Positions 25,982 through 36,412 are shown, counted from the first letter of the stretch. The stretch: DNA of 64,000 nucleotides from Flavobacterium rhamnosiphilum (GCF_004349195.1 NZ_SMLG01000003.1:269035-333034), one strand, 5' to 3'. Numbers and translations: made by a program. Notes: generated by a model not told the origin, from the sequence alone.

Positions 25982-27034
25982 TTAAAATCCTAAATAAGTT
26001 GCAATTTCACTTCTCAAAATTACAATTCCGGTAATCATGATATTGATAATGGATAATGGAATCAAAATTCTCCAACCCAAATGCATCAATTGATCGTATC
26101 TGAATCTTGGAATAGTCCAACGAACCCACATATAGAAAAAGATGAATCCACATAATTTGATAAACAAAGCACCAAATCCTATAACGTTAGCAATATTTAC
26201 ACCCCAATTTTCTACCGCCCAACTCATTCCAGGATAATTATATCCTCCAAAGAATAAAACAGCTAAAATCGTTGAAGAAATAAACATATTCGCATATTCA
26301 GCAAATAAATAGAATCCCATTTTCATCGATGAATATTCCGTGTGATATCCTCCAATTAATTCCGTTTCGCATTCCGCTAAATCAAAAGGTGTTCTATTGG
26401 TTTCTGCAAAAGCACAAATTAAGAATATAATAAAAGATAACGGTTGGTAAAACACATTCCAATTCATTCCTGCCTGTTGCGCCGAAATCTCTCTTAAGCT
26501 CAACGTTCCGGTCATCATCAACAAAGCAATCAAGGAAAGTCCCATGGCTACTTCATAAGATACCATTTGCGAAGCAGCACGAACGGCGCCCATCAAAGAG
26601 AACTTATTATTGGATGCCCAACCACCAATCATGATTCCGTAAACACCCACTGAAACAACTCCAATAAAGTATAACAATCCAATGTTTAAATCAGTTGCCT
26701 GCAATAGAATATCTCTTCCAAACAAATGCAGCCTGTCTCCCCAAGGAATTACGGCACTCGTCATTAAAGCGGTACTCATAGCAATTGCTGGACCCACGAA
26801 AAACAAAAATCTATTTGGAGTGTTTGGCTCAAATTCTTCTTTCGAGAATAATTTCAAACCATCGGCAAGCGGCTGAAATAATCCAAAAGGACCTGCTCTG
26901 TTTGGTCCAACACGATCTTGAAGCCAAGCGGCAACTTTTCGTTCAGCCCAAGTGGAATACATTGCCATCAACATTGTCAAAGCAAAAACTGCAACAATAA
27001 TGACACTTTTTTCTATGATAATAGTACTATCCAT
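25982..27034 (-). CDS. nuoH: NADH-quinone oxidoreductase subunit H
   Basis: A 350-residue membrane subunit that forms the quinone-binding channel with NuoB and NuoD. Typical segments are WAERKVAAWLQDRVGPNRAG, FQPLADGLKLFSKEE, AETNRTPFDLAECETELIGG and FFYMWVRWTIPRFRYDQLM. The start overlaps the end of nuoG by 8 bp. Confidence 0.96.
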   Translation of the reverse strand: MDSTIIIEKSVIIVAVFALTMLMAMYSTWAERKVAAWLQDRVGPNRAGPFGLFQPLADGLKLFSKEEFEPNTPNRFLFFVGPAIAMSTALMTSAVIPWGDRLHLFGRDILLQATDLNIGLLYFIGVVSVGVYGIMIGGWASNNKFSLMGAVRAASQMVSYEVAMGLSLIALLMMTGTLSLREISAQQAGMNWNVFYQPLSFIIFLICAFAETNRTPFDLAECETELIGGYHTEYSSMKMGFYLFAEYANMFISSTILAVLFFGGYNYPGMSWAVENWGVNIANVIGFGALFIKLCGFIFFYMWVRWTIPRFRYDQLMHLGWRILIPLSIINIMITGIVILRSEIATYLGF

Positions 27035-28076
27035 TATTACCCAAGCTTTTTTGATTAATAATGTCTTCTTCAGTCAATGGAATTTCGGCCATGCTTATTT
27101 TCTTACGGTCTTCCTCTCTACCTAAAAGGATATGCTCTTCCGTAGCGATTTCAACTTTTTCTAATTTTCTGTTGTATTTGTTTTGGTTGATAACCGAATC
27201 TTTTTCGAATGCTCTTGGTCCTTCAATAGTCCAATCTGCAATATCTTTATGGTCAAAACGACATCCATTACAAATAAATTCATCTACTTCATGGTACTCA
27301 TCTTTTCTTCCGGTAACACGTTGGATTTCGTCACCAAACATCCAAACGGTAGTTTTCCCGGAACAAGTAGGGCAATTTCTGTGTGCATTATAAGGCTTAC
27401 TAAACCAAACTCTAGATTTAAATCTAAACGTTTTGTCTGTTAAAGCGCCTACTGGACAAACATCGATCATATTTCCAGAGAACTCATTATCAACCGCTTT
27501 TGAGATACAAGTCGATATATTAGAATGATCTCCTCTATCCATTACTCCGTGCACACGATCGTCAGTCAATTGATCTGCAACCATCACACAACGGTAACAA
27601 AGAATACAACGGTTCATGTGTAATTGAATATTTGGACCAATATTTTCTGGCTCAAAAGTTCTTTTTTCTTCGATAAAACGGGTTTCTGATTTCCCGTGTT
27701 CGAAGCTTAAATTTTGTAAATCACATTCTCCTGCTTGATCACAAACTGGACAATCTAATGGGTGATTGATCAATAAAAACTCTGTTACTGATTTTCTGGC
27801 TTCGGTTACTCTTGGTGAAGATTTACTGTTCACTTCCATTCCGTCCATACAACCTGTTACACAAGATGCCATTAATTTAGGCATTGGTCTTGGATCAGCT
27901 TCACTTCCTTTTGCAACTTCCACTAAACAACAACGGCATTTTCCACCGCTACCTTTTAGTTTAGAATAATAGCACATCGCTGGCGGAACTACTTCTCCAC
28001 CTATCATACGTGCTGCCTGCAGGATTGTTGTTCCTGGTTCTACTTCTATGCTTTGACCGTCTATGGTTACTTTCAT
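27027..28076 (-). CDS. nuoG: NADH-quinone oxidoreductase subunit G, short form
   Basis: A 349-residue peripheral-arm Fe-S subunit. The 2Fe-2S site uses Cys35, Cys47, a Cys in the CRCC pair at 47-50, and Cys72; the His-Cys3 4Fe-4S site is His105, Cys109, Cys112, Cys118 (HPLDCPVCDQAGEC); further ferredoxin cysteines are in CILCYRC and CPVGAL; CPTC and CNGC follow near 235-272. The large molybdopterin-like domain of E. coli NuoG (about 900 residues) is absent. This short form agrees with other Bacteroidota as I recall them and is not a truncation artefact, because nuoH overlaps its end. Confidence 0.93.
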   Translation of the reverse strand: MKVTIDGQSIEVEPGTTILQAARMIGGEVVPPAMCYYSKLKGSGGKCRCCLVEVAKGSEADPRPMPKLMASCVTGCMDGMEVNSKSSPRVTEARKSVTEFLLINHPLDCPVCDQAGECDLQNLSFEHGKSETRFIEEKRTFEPENIGPNIQLHMNRCILCYRCVMVADQLTDDRVHGVMDRGDHSNISTCISKAVDNEFSGNMIDVCPVGALTDKTFRFKSRVWFSKPYNAHRNCPTCSGKTTVWMFGDEIQRVTGRKDEYHEVDEFICNGCRFDHKDIADWTIEGPRAFEKDSVINQNKYNRKLEKVEIATEEHILLGREEDRKKISMAEIPLTEEDIINQKSLGNNG

Positions 28077-28094
28077 TTTCTGAAATTCTTGACT

Positions 28095-29462
28095 TTATAC
28101 GATTACTTTAGAAACTAAATGCTTTACTTTTTCAAAAGGTTCAGCAACAAAATGATCTCTATTTTTTATTTTTTCCGGGAAACGAATATGGTATTCAAAC
28201 TCCTCTCTAAAGTGACGAATGGCTGCTGCCACAGGCCAAGCTGCTGCGTCACCTAATGGACAAATTGTATTTCCTTCAATTTTACTCTGAATACTCAAAA
28301 GCAAATCGATATCTTCTTCACGACCGTGACCATTTTCTATTCGGTGTAATACTTTTTCCATCCATCCTGTTCCTTCACGACAAGGGGAACATTGTCCACA
28401 GCTTTCATGGTGGTAAAAACGAGAGAAATTCCAAGTATTACGAACGATACAAGACGTATCATTGTAAACGATAAATCCACCAGATCCTAACATAGAACCT
28501 GTTGCAAATCCACCGTCACTTAACGATTCGTATGACATCAAACGATCTTCACCGTTTGCCGTTTTATAAATTAAATGGGCAGGTAAAACGGGAACAGAAC
28601 TTCCTCCCGGTACAAATGCTTTCAAAGGTCTGTCAGAACTCATTCCGCCTAAATATTCATCAGAATTCATGAATTCATAAACACTCAGACCCAATTCAAT
28701 TTCATAAACACCCGGGTTTTTGATATGCCCAGAAGCCGAAATTAATTTGGTTCCTGTAGAACGTCCAATACCAATTTTAGCATATTCTGCACCTGTATTA
28801 TTGATAATCCAAGGCACAGCGGCAATTGTTTCTACATTATTTACAACCGTTGGATTTGCCCAAAGTCCTGAAATAGCAGGAAATGGTGGCTTGATACGAG
28901 GATTTCCTCTTTTTCCTTCCAAGGATTCAATCAATGCAGTTTCTTCTCCACAAATGTAAGCTCCGGCACCACAATGAACATAAAGTTCTAAATCATACCC
29001 TGAACCCAGTATATTTTTACCCAAAAATCCAGCAGCTTTTGCTTCGTTAATGGCTTTTTCTAATATTTTGTAAACCCACATGTATTCTCCACGAATGTAA
29101 ATATATGAAAGGTTTGCGCCCAAAGCATAACTGGAAGTAATCATTCCTTCAATCAATAAATGAGGAATAAATTCCATCAAGTAGCGATCCTTGAAAGTTC
29201 CTGGCTCTGATTCATCCGCATTACAAACTAAATGTCTTGGTTTTCCTGATTTTTTATCGATGAAACTCCATTTCATTCCTGCTGGGAATCCTGCTCCACC
29301 ACGACCACGCAATCCTGAAGTTTTTACTTCTTCGACAACTTCGTCTGGTGTTAATGTTTTTATGGCTTTTTCTACTGAAGCATAACCTCCGTTTTGACGG
29401 TATACTTCGTACGTTTTAATTCCTGGAATATTTATTTTGTCTAATAATATTTTTTGTGACAT
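28095..29462 (-). CDS. nuoF: NADH-quinone oxidoreductase subunit F (NADH and FMN binding)
   Basis: A 455-residue subunit that oxidises NADH with FMN. The FMN/NADH-binding loops are SGLRGRGGAGFPAGMKW and GAGAYICGEETALIESLEG; the cluster N3 ligands are in SCGQCSPCREGTGW and NTICPLGD. It is one base from nuoE. Confidence 0.96.
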   Translation of the reverse strand: MSQKILLDKINIPGIKTYEVYRQNGGYASVEKAIKTLTPDEVVEEVKTSGLRGRGGAGFPAGMKWSFIDKKSGKPRHLVCNADESEPGTFKDRYLMEFIPHLLIEGMITSSYALGANLSYIYIRGEYMWVYKILEKAINEAKAAGFLGKNILGSGYDLELYVHCGAGAYICGEETALIESLEGKRGNPRIKPPFPAISGLWANPTVVNNVETIAAVPWIINNTGAEYAKIGIGRSTGTKLISASGHIKNPGVYEIELGLSVYEFMNSDEYLGGMSSDRPLKAFVPGGSSVPVLPAHLIYKTANGEDRLMSYESLSDGGFATGSMLGSGGFIVYNDTSCIVRNTWNFSRFYHHESCGQCSPCREGTGWMEKVLHRIENGHGREEDIDLLLSIQSKIEGNTICPLGDAAAWPVAAAIRHFREEFEYHIRFPEKIKNRDHFVAEPFEKVKHLVSKVIV

Positions 29463-29463
29463 A

Positions 29464-29994
29464 TTATTTATCGTGTAATATTATTGTATCGTTTTTGCAA
29501 TCATCAATTAACTGGTCGATTTTTGCTGCTGTCAAATGTTCTTTGTAAAAATCGCCTAATTGCATCATTGGAGCGTAACCACAAGCACCTAAACATTCAA
29601 CACCTCTAACTTCAAATAGACCGTCTGGAGTAGGTTCGCCCACTTTTACACCTAATTTTTCGCAGGTATAATCCATTAAATCCTCCACTCCATTCAAACA
29701 ACAAGGAGAAGTTTGACAAAATTCGAACATGTATTTTCCAATTGGTCTTTGGTTGTACATCGTATAAAACGAAACTACTTCGTAAACTTCAATTGGTTTA
29801 ATCAAAAGGATTTCGGCTACTTTATTCATTAATTCAATACTCAACCAATTCTCGTGAGCATCTTGAACTTCATGTAAAACAGGCAATAATGCCGATTTTT
29901 TTTTCTCTTCAGGATAATGACTTATCAATTCATTGATGCGGGACATCAATGCTTCGGTCATATTTATTTCTTGTTTGTGATACGTACGTTCCAT
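29464..29994 (-). CDS. nuoE: NADH-quinone oxidoreductase subunit E (2Fe-2S)
   Basis: A 176-residue thioredoxin-like 2Fe-2S protein carrying cluster N1a. The four ligands fit FCQTSPCCLNG and ECLGACGYAP. The N-terminal helical part (PEEKKKSALLPVLHEVQDAH) is typical. The 86-bp gap to nuoD upstream is AT-rich and has no other gene. Confidence 0.95.
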   Translation of the reverse strand: MERTYHKQEINMTEALMSRINELISHYPEEKKKSALLPVLHEVQDAHENWLSIELMNKVAEILLIKPIEVYEVVSFYTMYNQRPIGKYMFEFCQTSPCCLNGVEDLMDYTCEKLGVKVGEPTPDGLFEVRGVECLGACGYAPMMQLGDFYKEHLTAAKIDQLIDDCKNDTIILHDK

Positions 29995-30080
29995 TTTTTA
30001 TTATTTCAAATTTTGAATTCTAAATTTTTAATGCTTTTTAACTTTCATTCAAAATTTATAATTCATCATTTATAATTTTA

Positions 30081-31319
30081 TTAAGCGTCTAATTCTCCGG
30101 CAATAACATTTAAACTTGACAAAATAACAATTGCATCCGATAGTAATGAACCTTTAATCATTTCTGGATACGCTTGATAGTAAATAAAACAAGGTCTGCG
30201 AAAATGCAATCTATAAGGAGTTCGACTTCCGTCAGTAACCAAATAAAAACCTAGCTCTCCATTTCCACCTTCAACAGGATGGTAGATTTCAGCAACTGGA
30301 ACAGGAACTTCTCCCATAACAATTTTGAAATGGTAAATCAACGATTCCATACTGGTGTAAACATCTTCTTTTGGTGGAAGGTAATAATCCGGAACATCAG
30401 CATGAAAATCATTTCCTTCCGGCATTTTTGCTAATGCTTGACGAATAATACTCAAACTTTCCCAAACTTCGGCATTACGAACACAAAAACGATCATACGT
30501 ATCTCCAGATTTTCCAACAGGAATAATAAAATCGAAATCTTCGTAAGAAGAATACGGTTGCGACACCCTAACATCATAATCAACACCTGCAGCACGTAAA
30601 TTTGGACCTGTAAATCCGTAAGCCATCGCTTGTTCAGCTGTTATCGCTCCAACATTTACAGTTCTGTCAATAAAGATTCTATTTCTTTCGAATAAATTTT
30701 CAAATTCTTTCCAAGCTGCTGGAAATTCGGCTAAAAACACATCTAATTTTCTAAAAGCTTCTGGTGACCAATCTCTTTCGAAACCACCAATTCTTCCCAT
30801 ATTAGTAGTCAAACGCGCCCCACAAATTTCTTCGTATATTTCGTACACTTTTTCTCTAAATTGGAACACATATAAAAATCCGGTATACGCTCCGGTATCC
30901 ACACCAAGGATTGAATTACAGATGATATGATCCGTGATTCTAGCCAATTCCATTACAATAACTCTTAAATATTGCGCTCTTTTAGGAACTTCAATATCTA
31001 ACAATTTTTCTAATGTCATCCACCAACCCATATTGTTTATAGGTGATGAACAATAGTTCATTCTATCAGTAAGAGGCGTGATTTGGTAAAAAGGACGGTT
31101 TTCAGCGATTTTTTCGAAAGCTCTGTGGATGTAACCAATCGTTGGTTCCGCTTCTAGAATTCTTTCTCCATCCATCAACAGGATATTTTGAAAAATACCG
31201 TGTGTAGCTGGGTGAGTAGGTCCTAAATTCAAGATTGAAAGCTCGCTTCCATCTTCATTTAGTTGCGCTGCAATTCTTTTAGCATAGCGATGCTCTGGTG
31301 GTAATAATAGTTCTGACAT
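30081..31319 (-). CDS. nuoD: NADH-quinone oxidoreductase subunit D
   Basis: A 412-residue peripheral subunit lining the quinone site, related to the NiFe-hydrogenase large subunit but without its metal ligands. Recognised by LGPTHPATHGIFQNIL, IGYIHRAFEKIAENR, DTGAYTGFLYVFQFRE and GELGFYLVTDGSRTPYRLHFR. It is separate from nuoC, unlike the fused NuoCD of E. coli. Confidence 0.96.
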   Translation of the reverse strand: MSELLLPPEHRYAKRIAAQLNEDGSELSILNLGPTHPATHGIFQNILLMDGERILEAEPTIGYIHRAFEKIAENRPFYQITPLTDRMNYCSSPINNMGWWMTLEKLLDIEVPKRAQYLRVIVMELARITDHIICNSILGVDTGAYTGFLYVFQFREKVYEIYEEICGARLTTNMGRIGGFERDWSPEAFRKLDVFLAEFPAAWKEFENLFERNRIFIDRTVNVGAITAEQAMAYGFTGPNLRAAGVDYDVRVSQPYSSYEDFDFIIPVGKSGDTYDRFCVRNAEVWESLSIIRQALAKMPEGNDFHADVPDYYLPPKEDVYTSMESLIYHFKIVMGEVPVPVAEIYHPVEGGNGELGFYLVTDGSRTPYRLHFRRPCFIYYQAYPEMIKGSLLSDAIVILSSLNVIAGELDA

Positions 31320-31354
31320 TTAGTTAATGTGAAAAATTATAATAGTGAGTATTT

Positions 31355-31876
31355 TTAATAATTGTCTGTCGTTCTTCCAAAGAAACGGTCATCTTTATCT
31401 GTTCTTCCGCTATCTTCCATTGGGAATTCTTTTCGCATTGGAAAAGAAATCATTTCATCCATATTCAAAATACGTTTCAACTGTGGATGACCAATGAAGT
31501 TTATCCCATAAAAATCAAACGTTTCTCTTTCCATCCAGTTAGAACTTAAGAAAATGTTTGATATCGTTTTTATTTCTGGGTTTTCACCGTTGATAAATGC
31601 CTTAATTTTAATTCTTTTGTTTTCGTACCAATTGTGCAAATGATACACCACTGCAAATTGATGGTCCACATCATTGTCAGGATAGTGAATCCCACACAAA
31701 TCAGTTAAAAAATGAAAACGCAATGTTGGGTCATTTTTCAAAAAAAGAATAACTGCCGTAATTTTATCAGCAGCTACTTCAAATGAAAATATATCTTTTT
31801 CCTGATTGAATTCAAAAACAGCCGAATCAAATGTTTCAACTAATTTTTCCTGGATTTGTATCGTTTCTAGCGCCAT
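31355..31876 (-). CDS. nuoC: NADH-quinone oxidoreductase subunit C
   Basis: A 173-residue subunit of the connecting part of complex I. The family signature is visible in WMERETFDFYGINFIGHPQL followed by RILNMDEMISFPMRKEFP. It is 3 bp from nuoB. Confidence 0.94.
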   Translation of the reverse strand: MALETIQIQEKLVETFDSAVFEFNQEKDIFSFEVAADKITAVILFLKNDPTLRFHFLTDLCGIHYPDNDVDHQFAVVYHLHNWYENKRIKIKAFINGENPEIKTISNIFLSSNWMERETFDFYGINFIGHPQLKRILNMDEMISFPMRKEFPMEDSGRTDKDDRFFGRTTDNY

Positions 31877-31879
31877 TAT

Positions 31880-32428
31880 TTATTTGATATTATAAGAAGC
31901 TAATAATTCTTGATATTCAGGAGAACTTCTTCTTCTTACAGATTCATTCTTTACTAATTCTTGCAATTTCATAACGCCATCAACGATTTGTTCCGGTCTT
32001 GGAGGACAACCAGGAACATAAACGTCAACCGGAATTACTTTATCTATTCCTTGTAAAACTGAATAGGTGTCAAAGATCCCACCTGAAGTAGCACAAGCAC
32101 CAACGGCAATAACCCAACGAGGCTCTGACATTTGTTCGTAAACCTGACGTAAAATTGGTGCCATTTTTTTTGAAATTGTCCCCATTACCATAAGCATATC
32201 GGCTTGACGAGGAGAAAAACTCACTCTCTCCGAACCAAATCGTGCCAAATCATAATGTGAAGCCATTGTAGCCATGAATTCAATCCCGCAACAAGACGTT
32301 GCAAAAGGCAGCGGCCATAATGAATTAGCACGAGCCAATCCCACAACATCATTCAGTTTTGTAGCGAAGAAACCTTCACCAACAACACCTTCCGGAGGGG
32401 CAACCATATTTATATTTGAATCACTCAT
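31880..32428 (-). CDS. nuoB: NADH-quinone oxidoreductase subunit B (cluster N2)
   Basis: A 182-residue subunit that carries the terminal 4Fe-4S cluster N2. The adjacent cysteines and partners are in ATSCCGIEFMA, GACATSGG and VPGCPPRPEQI. The conserved RxSPRQAD-type loop appears as VSFSPRQADMLMV. Confidence 0.96.
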   Translation of the reverse strand: MSDSNINMVAPPEGVVGEGFFATKLNDVVGLARANSLWPLPFATSCCGIEFMATMASHYDLARFGSERVSFSPRQADMLMVMGTISKKMAPILRQVYEQMSEPRWVIAVGACATSGGIFDTYSVLQGIDKVIPVDVYVPGCPPRPEQIVDGVMKLQELVKNESVRRRSSPEYQELLASYNIK

Positions 32429-32437
32429 TTTTATAAA

Positions 32438-32470
32438 AGTTATGAGTTATGAGTTATGAGTTCATAACTT
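32438..32470. repeat. Short tandem/inverted repeat of the AGTTATG type
   Basis: Three tandem copies of a 9-nt unit (GTTATGAGT-like) followed by their complement (CATAACTT). The same kind of sequence lies between atpD and atpC (62184-62230). It sits between nuoA and nuoB. Confidence 0.7.
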
Positions 32471-32525
32471 AAATTTAAAATCAATTTAATATTTTTAATT
32501 CCAAAACCTTTTAGGTGGTTAGGAC

Positions 32526-32891
32526 TTATTCCCACTCTAAAGCTTTCTTTTTGATAATATAAAAGAAACCAACCAAAAGCAACATCATGAAAATCACCAT
32601 TTTAACCATTCCTTCCATTCCCAATTCTTTGAAATTGATTGCCCATGGATACAAGAAAATCACCTCAACATCAAACAAGACAAACAAGATGGCAACAAGG
32701 AAATATTTAACTGAAAATGGAATTCTCGCATTTCCAACAGATTCAATACCACATTCGAAGTTCCTATCTTTGATTTCAGATGATCTTTTAGGGCCTAATT
32801 TTCCTGAAACTAATATAGTTCCTACAACAAATCCTACAGCTAGGATAAACTGCATTAAAATTGGGATATAATTTAATTGATCGGATTGCAT
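32526..32891 (-). CDS. nuoA: NADH-quinone oxidoreductase subunit A
   Basis: A 121-residue three-helix membrane subunit, first gene of the complex I operon. The conserved loop is FECGIESVGNARIPFSVKYF; helices span about 10-28, 62-82 and 92-112. A good promoter lies just upstream. Confidence 0.95.
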   Translation of the reverse strand: MQSDQLNYIPILMQFILAVGFVVGTILVSGKLGPKRSSEIKDRNFECGIESVGNARIPFSVKYFLVAILFVLFDVEVIFLYPWAINFKELGMEGMVKMVIFMMLLLVGFFYIIKKKALEWE

Positions 32892-32922
32892 AGTATCGTT
32901 TTTTTTGAATAAAAATAAGCCA

Positions 32923-32953
32923 CAAAGATAACTTTCAAATTATTAAATAACAA
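32923..32953 (-). promoter_or_regulatory. Promoter of the nuo operon
   Basis: On the minus strand TTG (32953-32951), 20 nt, then TATCTTTG (32930-32923), matching the Bacteroidota housekeeping consensus. The start of nuoA is 32 nt downstream of the -7 element. The atpDC genes use the same -7 sequence. Confidence 0.75.
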
Positions 32954-33114
32954 TAAAAATTCAAAAATACATCGCAACTACAACGTTGTAAATTTACAAT
33001 TTTTATTAATTATAAATAAGGAAAGATTTTTATCTTAAGATGTGTTTAACGTTTATAAAATTCAACAATCTTAAAAAGAAGGTTCATTTATTTCGAAAGT
33101 GGCAAAAATTTTGA

Positions 33115-33152
33115 ATAAAAAAAAACGTTCCGAAATAAATCGGAACGTTTTT
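33115..33152 (-). terminator. Terminator of the cold-shock gene
   Basis: AAAACGTTCCG (33122-33132) pairs with CGGAACGTTTT (33141-33151); the long A run at 33116-33125 gives a U run on the minus strand. Confidence 0.85.
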
Positions 33153-33189
33153 AAACATTCGTAGGCAAAAAAAATTAATTTTTTTATGC

Positions 33190-33384
33190 TTAGATAACTG
33201 CTACTTTCGCAGCAACTTTTCCTTTTCTTCCTTCTTCTTCTTCATAGCTAACTCTGTCACCTTCGCGTAATTCTTCCGCGTTGATTCCTGATGCATGAAC
33301 AAAAATGTCTTTTCCTGTTTCTTCGTCTGTAATGAATCCGTAACCTTTAGATTCATTGAAAAATTTAACTGTACCTGTACGCAT
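33190..33384 (-). CDS. Cold-shock domain RNA chaperone (CspA family)
   Basis: A 64-residue single OB-fold protein. The RNA-binding motifs KGYGFI (RNP1) and DIFVHAS (RNP2) are intact. Such proteins melt RNA structure and affect translation and antitermination. It is monocistronic; a TACATTTG -7 element is visible at 33421-33414 on the minus strand. Confidence 0.95.
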   Translation of the reverse strand: MRTGTVKFFNESKGYGFITDEETGKDIFVHASGINAEELREGDRVSYEEEEGRKGKVAAKVAVI

Positions 33385-33510
33385 TGTAATAGTAATAATA
33401 ATTTATAATGAGGCAAATGTAATATTTAATATAATACGAAAGACATTCTTCTCTTTTTATTTTGTAAAAATATTGATATTCAACGTTTTCTAACTAATTT
33501 ACACCCTAAA

Positions 33511-35262
33511 TTACGATGAAACTAATTTTATATGCAACTCTTTCAATTGCGACTCATCAATTGTAGACGGCGCATCAATCATAACATCTCTTCCTGAATT
33601 ATTTTTTGGAAAAGCAATAAAGTCCCGAATCGTTTCCTGACCACCAAGAATTGCTACTAATCGATCCAATCCAAAAGCCAAACCTCCATGTGGTGGCGCT
33701 CCAAACTGGAATGCATCCATCAAGAATCCGAACTGTGCCTTAGCTTCTTCTTCGGTGAAACCTAAATATTTAAACATTAATTGTTGTGTTGCTTTATCAT
33801 GAATACGAATCGATCCACCACCAATTTCATTTCCATTCAAAACCATATCATATGCATTAGCCCGAACTTTCCCTGGGTTCGTCTCCAATAAGTGCATGTC
33901 TTCTGGTTTAGGAGATGTAAAAGGGTGATGCATAGCATGGTAACGACCACTTTCTTCATCAAATTCTAATAATGGAAAATCAACCACCCAAAGCGGCGCA
34001 AATTCAGCTGGATTTCTCAACCCTAATCGCGTTGCTAATTCCATACGCAACGCACTTAACTGTGTACGTGTTTTATCAGCTGGACCAGAAAGCACAAAAA
34101 TCATATCGCCCGGCTGAGCACCTGTAGTTTTTGCCCAATTACTCAAATCATCTTGATCGTAGAATTTATCTACTGATGACTTATAAGTCCCGTCTTCATT
34201 GCATTTCACATACACCATTCCTGACGCACCCACTTGAGGACGCTTAACCCAGTCAATTAATCCATCTATTTCCTTACGAGTATAGTTTCCAACTCCCGGA
34301 ACTGCAATTCCCACCACTAATTCCGCAGCATTGAAAACCGGAAAATCTTTGTGTTGTGCTATTTTATTCAACTCGCCAAATTCCATTCCGAAACGGATAT
34401 CTGGTTTATCATTCCCATAGGTTTTCATGGCATACTCGTAGGTAATTCTTGGGAATTTATCTACTTCGATGCCTTTTATTTCTTTCAATAAATGTCTTGT
34501 CAATCCTTCGAAAACATTCAAAATATCTTCTTGTTCCACAAAAGCCATTTCGCAATCAATTTGTGTAAATTCCGGCTGTCTGTCGGCGCGTAAATCTTCA
34601 TCACGGAAACATTTCACGATTTGGAAATATTTATCCATTCCGCCCACCATTAACAATTGCTTGAAAGTTTGAGGTGATTGTGGTAACGCATAAAATTGCC
34701 CTTCATTCATTCGAGAAGGAACGACAAAATCTCTAGCTCCTTCTGGTGTAGATTTTATTAAATAAGGTGTTTCTACTTCACAAAAATCCAAATCCGAAAG
34801 GTATTTACGCACTTCCATCGCTACTTTATGACGAAACATCAAACTGTTTTTTACCGGATTTCTTCTAATATCAAGGTAACGGTATTTCATTCTGATGTCT
34901 TCCCCACCATCCGTTTCATCTTCAATTGTAAAAGGAGGCGTAAGCGAAGCGTTAAGAATAGTAAGTTGAGTAACTAAAATTTCTATCTCGCCTGTTGCAA
35001 TGTTTTTATTTTTGGCTTCACGCTCAATAACAGTCCCTTTTACCTGAATTACAAATTCACGACCAAGTGTTTTTGCAAGTTCAAAAACTGATTTTTCAGA
35101 ACGACCTTCGTCAAAAATCAATTGCGTAATTCCATAACGGTCACGCAAATCAACCCAATTCATAAATCCCTTATCACGTGATTTTTGAACCCATCCCGCA
35201 AGTGTAACTTCTGTATTAATATGTGAGGCATTCAACTCACCACAATTATGACTTCTATACAT
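33511..35262 (-). CDS. aspS: Aspartyl-tRNA synthetase
   Basis: A 583-residue class II synthetase that charges tRNA-Asp. Order: N-terminal anticodon-binding OB fold (about 1-110), catalytic domain with motif 2 around [18 protein letters not shown], bacterial-type GAD insertion (about 280-400) and motif 3 [14 protein letters not shown]. The frame is open further upstream, but the ATG at 35260-35262 ([10 protein letters not shown]) gives the usual N-terminus. It is presumably a single-gene unit, with a TAnnTTTG-like sequence (TACTTTTG) at 35288-35281. Confidence 0.95.
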   Translation of the reverse strand: MYRSHNCGELNASHINTEVTLAGWVQKSRDKGFMNWVDLRDRYGITQLIFDEGRSEKSVFELAKTLGREFVIQVKGTVIEREAKNKNIATGEIEILVTQLTILNASLTPPFTIEDETDGGEDIRMKYRYLDIRRNPVKNSLMFRHKVAMEVRKYLSDLDFCEVETPYLIKSTPEGARDFVVPSRMNEGQFYALPQSPQTFKQLLMVGGMDKYFQIVKCFRDEDLRADRQPEFTQIDCEMAFVEQEDILNVFEGLTRHLLKEIKGIEVDKFPRITYEYAMKTYGNDKPDIRFGMEFGELNKIAQHKDFPVFNAAELVVGIAVPGVGNYTRKEIDGLIDWVKRPQVGASGMVYVKCNEDGTYKSSVDKFYDQDDLSNWAKTTGAQPGDMIFVLSGPADKTRTQLSALRMELATRLGLRNPAEFAPLWVVDFPLLEFDEESGRYHAMHHPFTSPKPEDMHLLETNPGKVRANAYDMVLNGNEIGGGSIRIHDKATQQLMFKYLGFTEEEAKAQFGFLMDAFQFGAPPHGGLAFGLDRLVAILGGQETIRDFIAFPKNNSGRDVMIDAPSTIDESQLKELHIKLVSS

Positions 35263-35413
35263 GATCCAAATTTTAGACTGCAAAAGTAAAAACAAATATT
35301 GTATTAAACCCTAAAACCACGAAACTTCAACGAAAATTAAATTATTGTTAATCTTTCAAAAAATTAATAATTAAATAATTAAGTTTGACTAACACAATCT
35401 AACCTCATCATTT

Positions 35414-36412
35414 ATGAAAAAATTAGTACTTATTGCCATTCTATTTGCCGTTACGTTTTACAGTTATGGGCAAGGTCCAAATTACGTTTCTTTTAATGCC
35501 GAAATAGCCAACAGAAATGGAGATTCTATTTATATCAGAGACAACAAAAAAGTGATTCGAAAAATCCAAATCAACAAAGAAGGCGTTTTTAAAGATACCT
35601 TAAACATAAAAGACGGCTTATATCTAATGTTTGACGGGGTTGAATATACCAGCTTGTATCTTAAAAACGGATATGATTTAAAGCTAAAAATGGATGCAAA
35701 ACAATTTGACGAGTCCATTGTATATTCAGGAAAAGGAGCTGTAGAGAACAATTTTTTGGCTCAAAACACCATATCGGAAAGCAAATTTAATTACGATGAA
35801 ATGCTATCGTCTAATGAAGAAGCGTTCAATAAATTAATTGCCGAGAAAAACAAAGCCGATTTAGCAAAACTAGAAACCAACAAAATGGACCCTAATTTTG
35901 TTGCTCTTCAAAAGAAAGATATTGAGAATAATTTAGCCGGCTTGACTAGATATTACAAACAAGGCCTAGCGAACAATAAATTAAACAATTCCGTTTCTCC
36001 TTCGTTTGATTATGCTAATTACAAGGGTGGAAAAACGAAGCTGGAAGACTTTAAAGGGAAATATGTATATATAGACGTTTGGGCAACGTGGTGCGGACCC
36101 TGTCGTGCCGAAATTCCTTTCTTGAAAAAAGTTGAAGAAAAATACCATGATAAAAACATTGCTTTTGTGAGCATTTCTATTGATAAATTAAAAGATCTCG
36201 AAAAATGGAAAACCATGATAAAAGAAAAAGAATTAGGCGGCGTTCAGGTTTTTGCAGATAATGATTGGAATTCTCAATTTGTCAAAGACTTTAATATCAC
36301 CGGAATCCCTAGATTTATTTTGATAGATCCGAATGGAAAAGTTGTAAAAGCAGATGCAGCCAGACCTTCGTCACCAAAACTACAAGAAGAACTGGATGTT
36401 CTTTTAAACTAA
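35414..36412 (+). CDS. TlpA-like exported thioredoxin-family protein
   Basis: A 332-residue exported protein (signal about 1-19). The N-terminal half (about 20-190) is a beta-rich DUF4369-like domain plus a helical linker; the C-terminal half (about 195-330) is a thioredoxin fold with the redox motif CGPC in VWATWCGPCRAEIPFL and the cis-Pro in ITGIPRF. Such proteins reduce periplasmic disulfides, for example during cytochrome c maturation or stress. It has its own terminator. Confidence 0.9.
   Translation: MKKLVLIAILFAVTFYSYGQGPNYVSFNAEIANRNGDSIYIRDNKKVIRKIQINKEGVFKDTLNIKDGLYLMFDGVEYTSLYLKNGYDLKLKMDAKQFDESIVYSGKGAVENNFLAQNTISESKFNYDEMLSSNEEAFNKLIAEKNKADLAKLETNKMDPNFVALQKKDIENNLAGLTRYYKQGLANNKLNNSVSPSFDYANYKGGKTKLEDFKGKYVYIDVWATWCGPCRAEIPFLKKVEEKYHDKNIAFVSISIDKLKDLEKWKTMIKEKELGGVQVFADNDWNSQFVKDFNITGIPRFILIDPNGKVVKADAARPSSPKLQEELDVLLN

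Noticed and set aside
27027..28076. nuoG frameshift or truncation
   Set aside because: nuoH overlaps its end in good register, and no remnant of the missing domain is found nearby; the short form fits the phylum.
33201..33416. A 71-codon frame overlapping the cold-shock gene
   Set aside because: It is a shadow of the conserved cold-shock coding sequence in another frame and has no family features.
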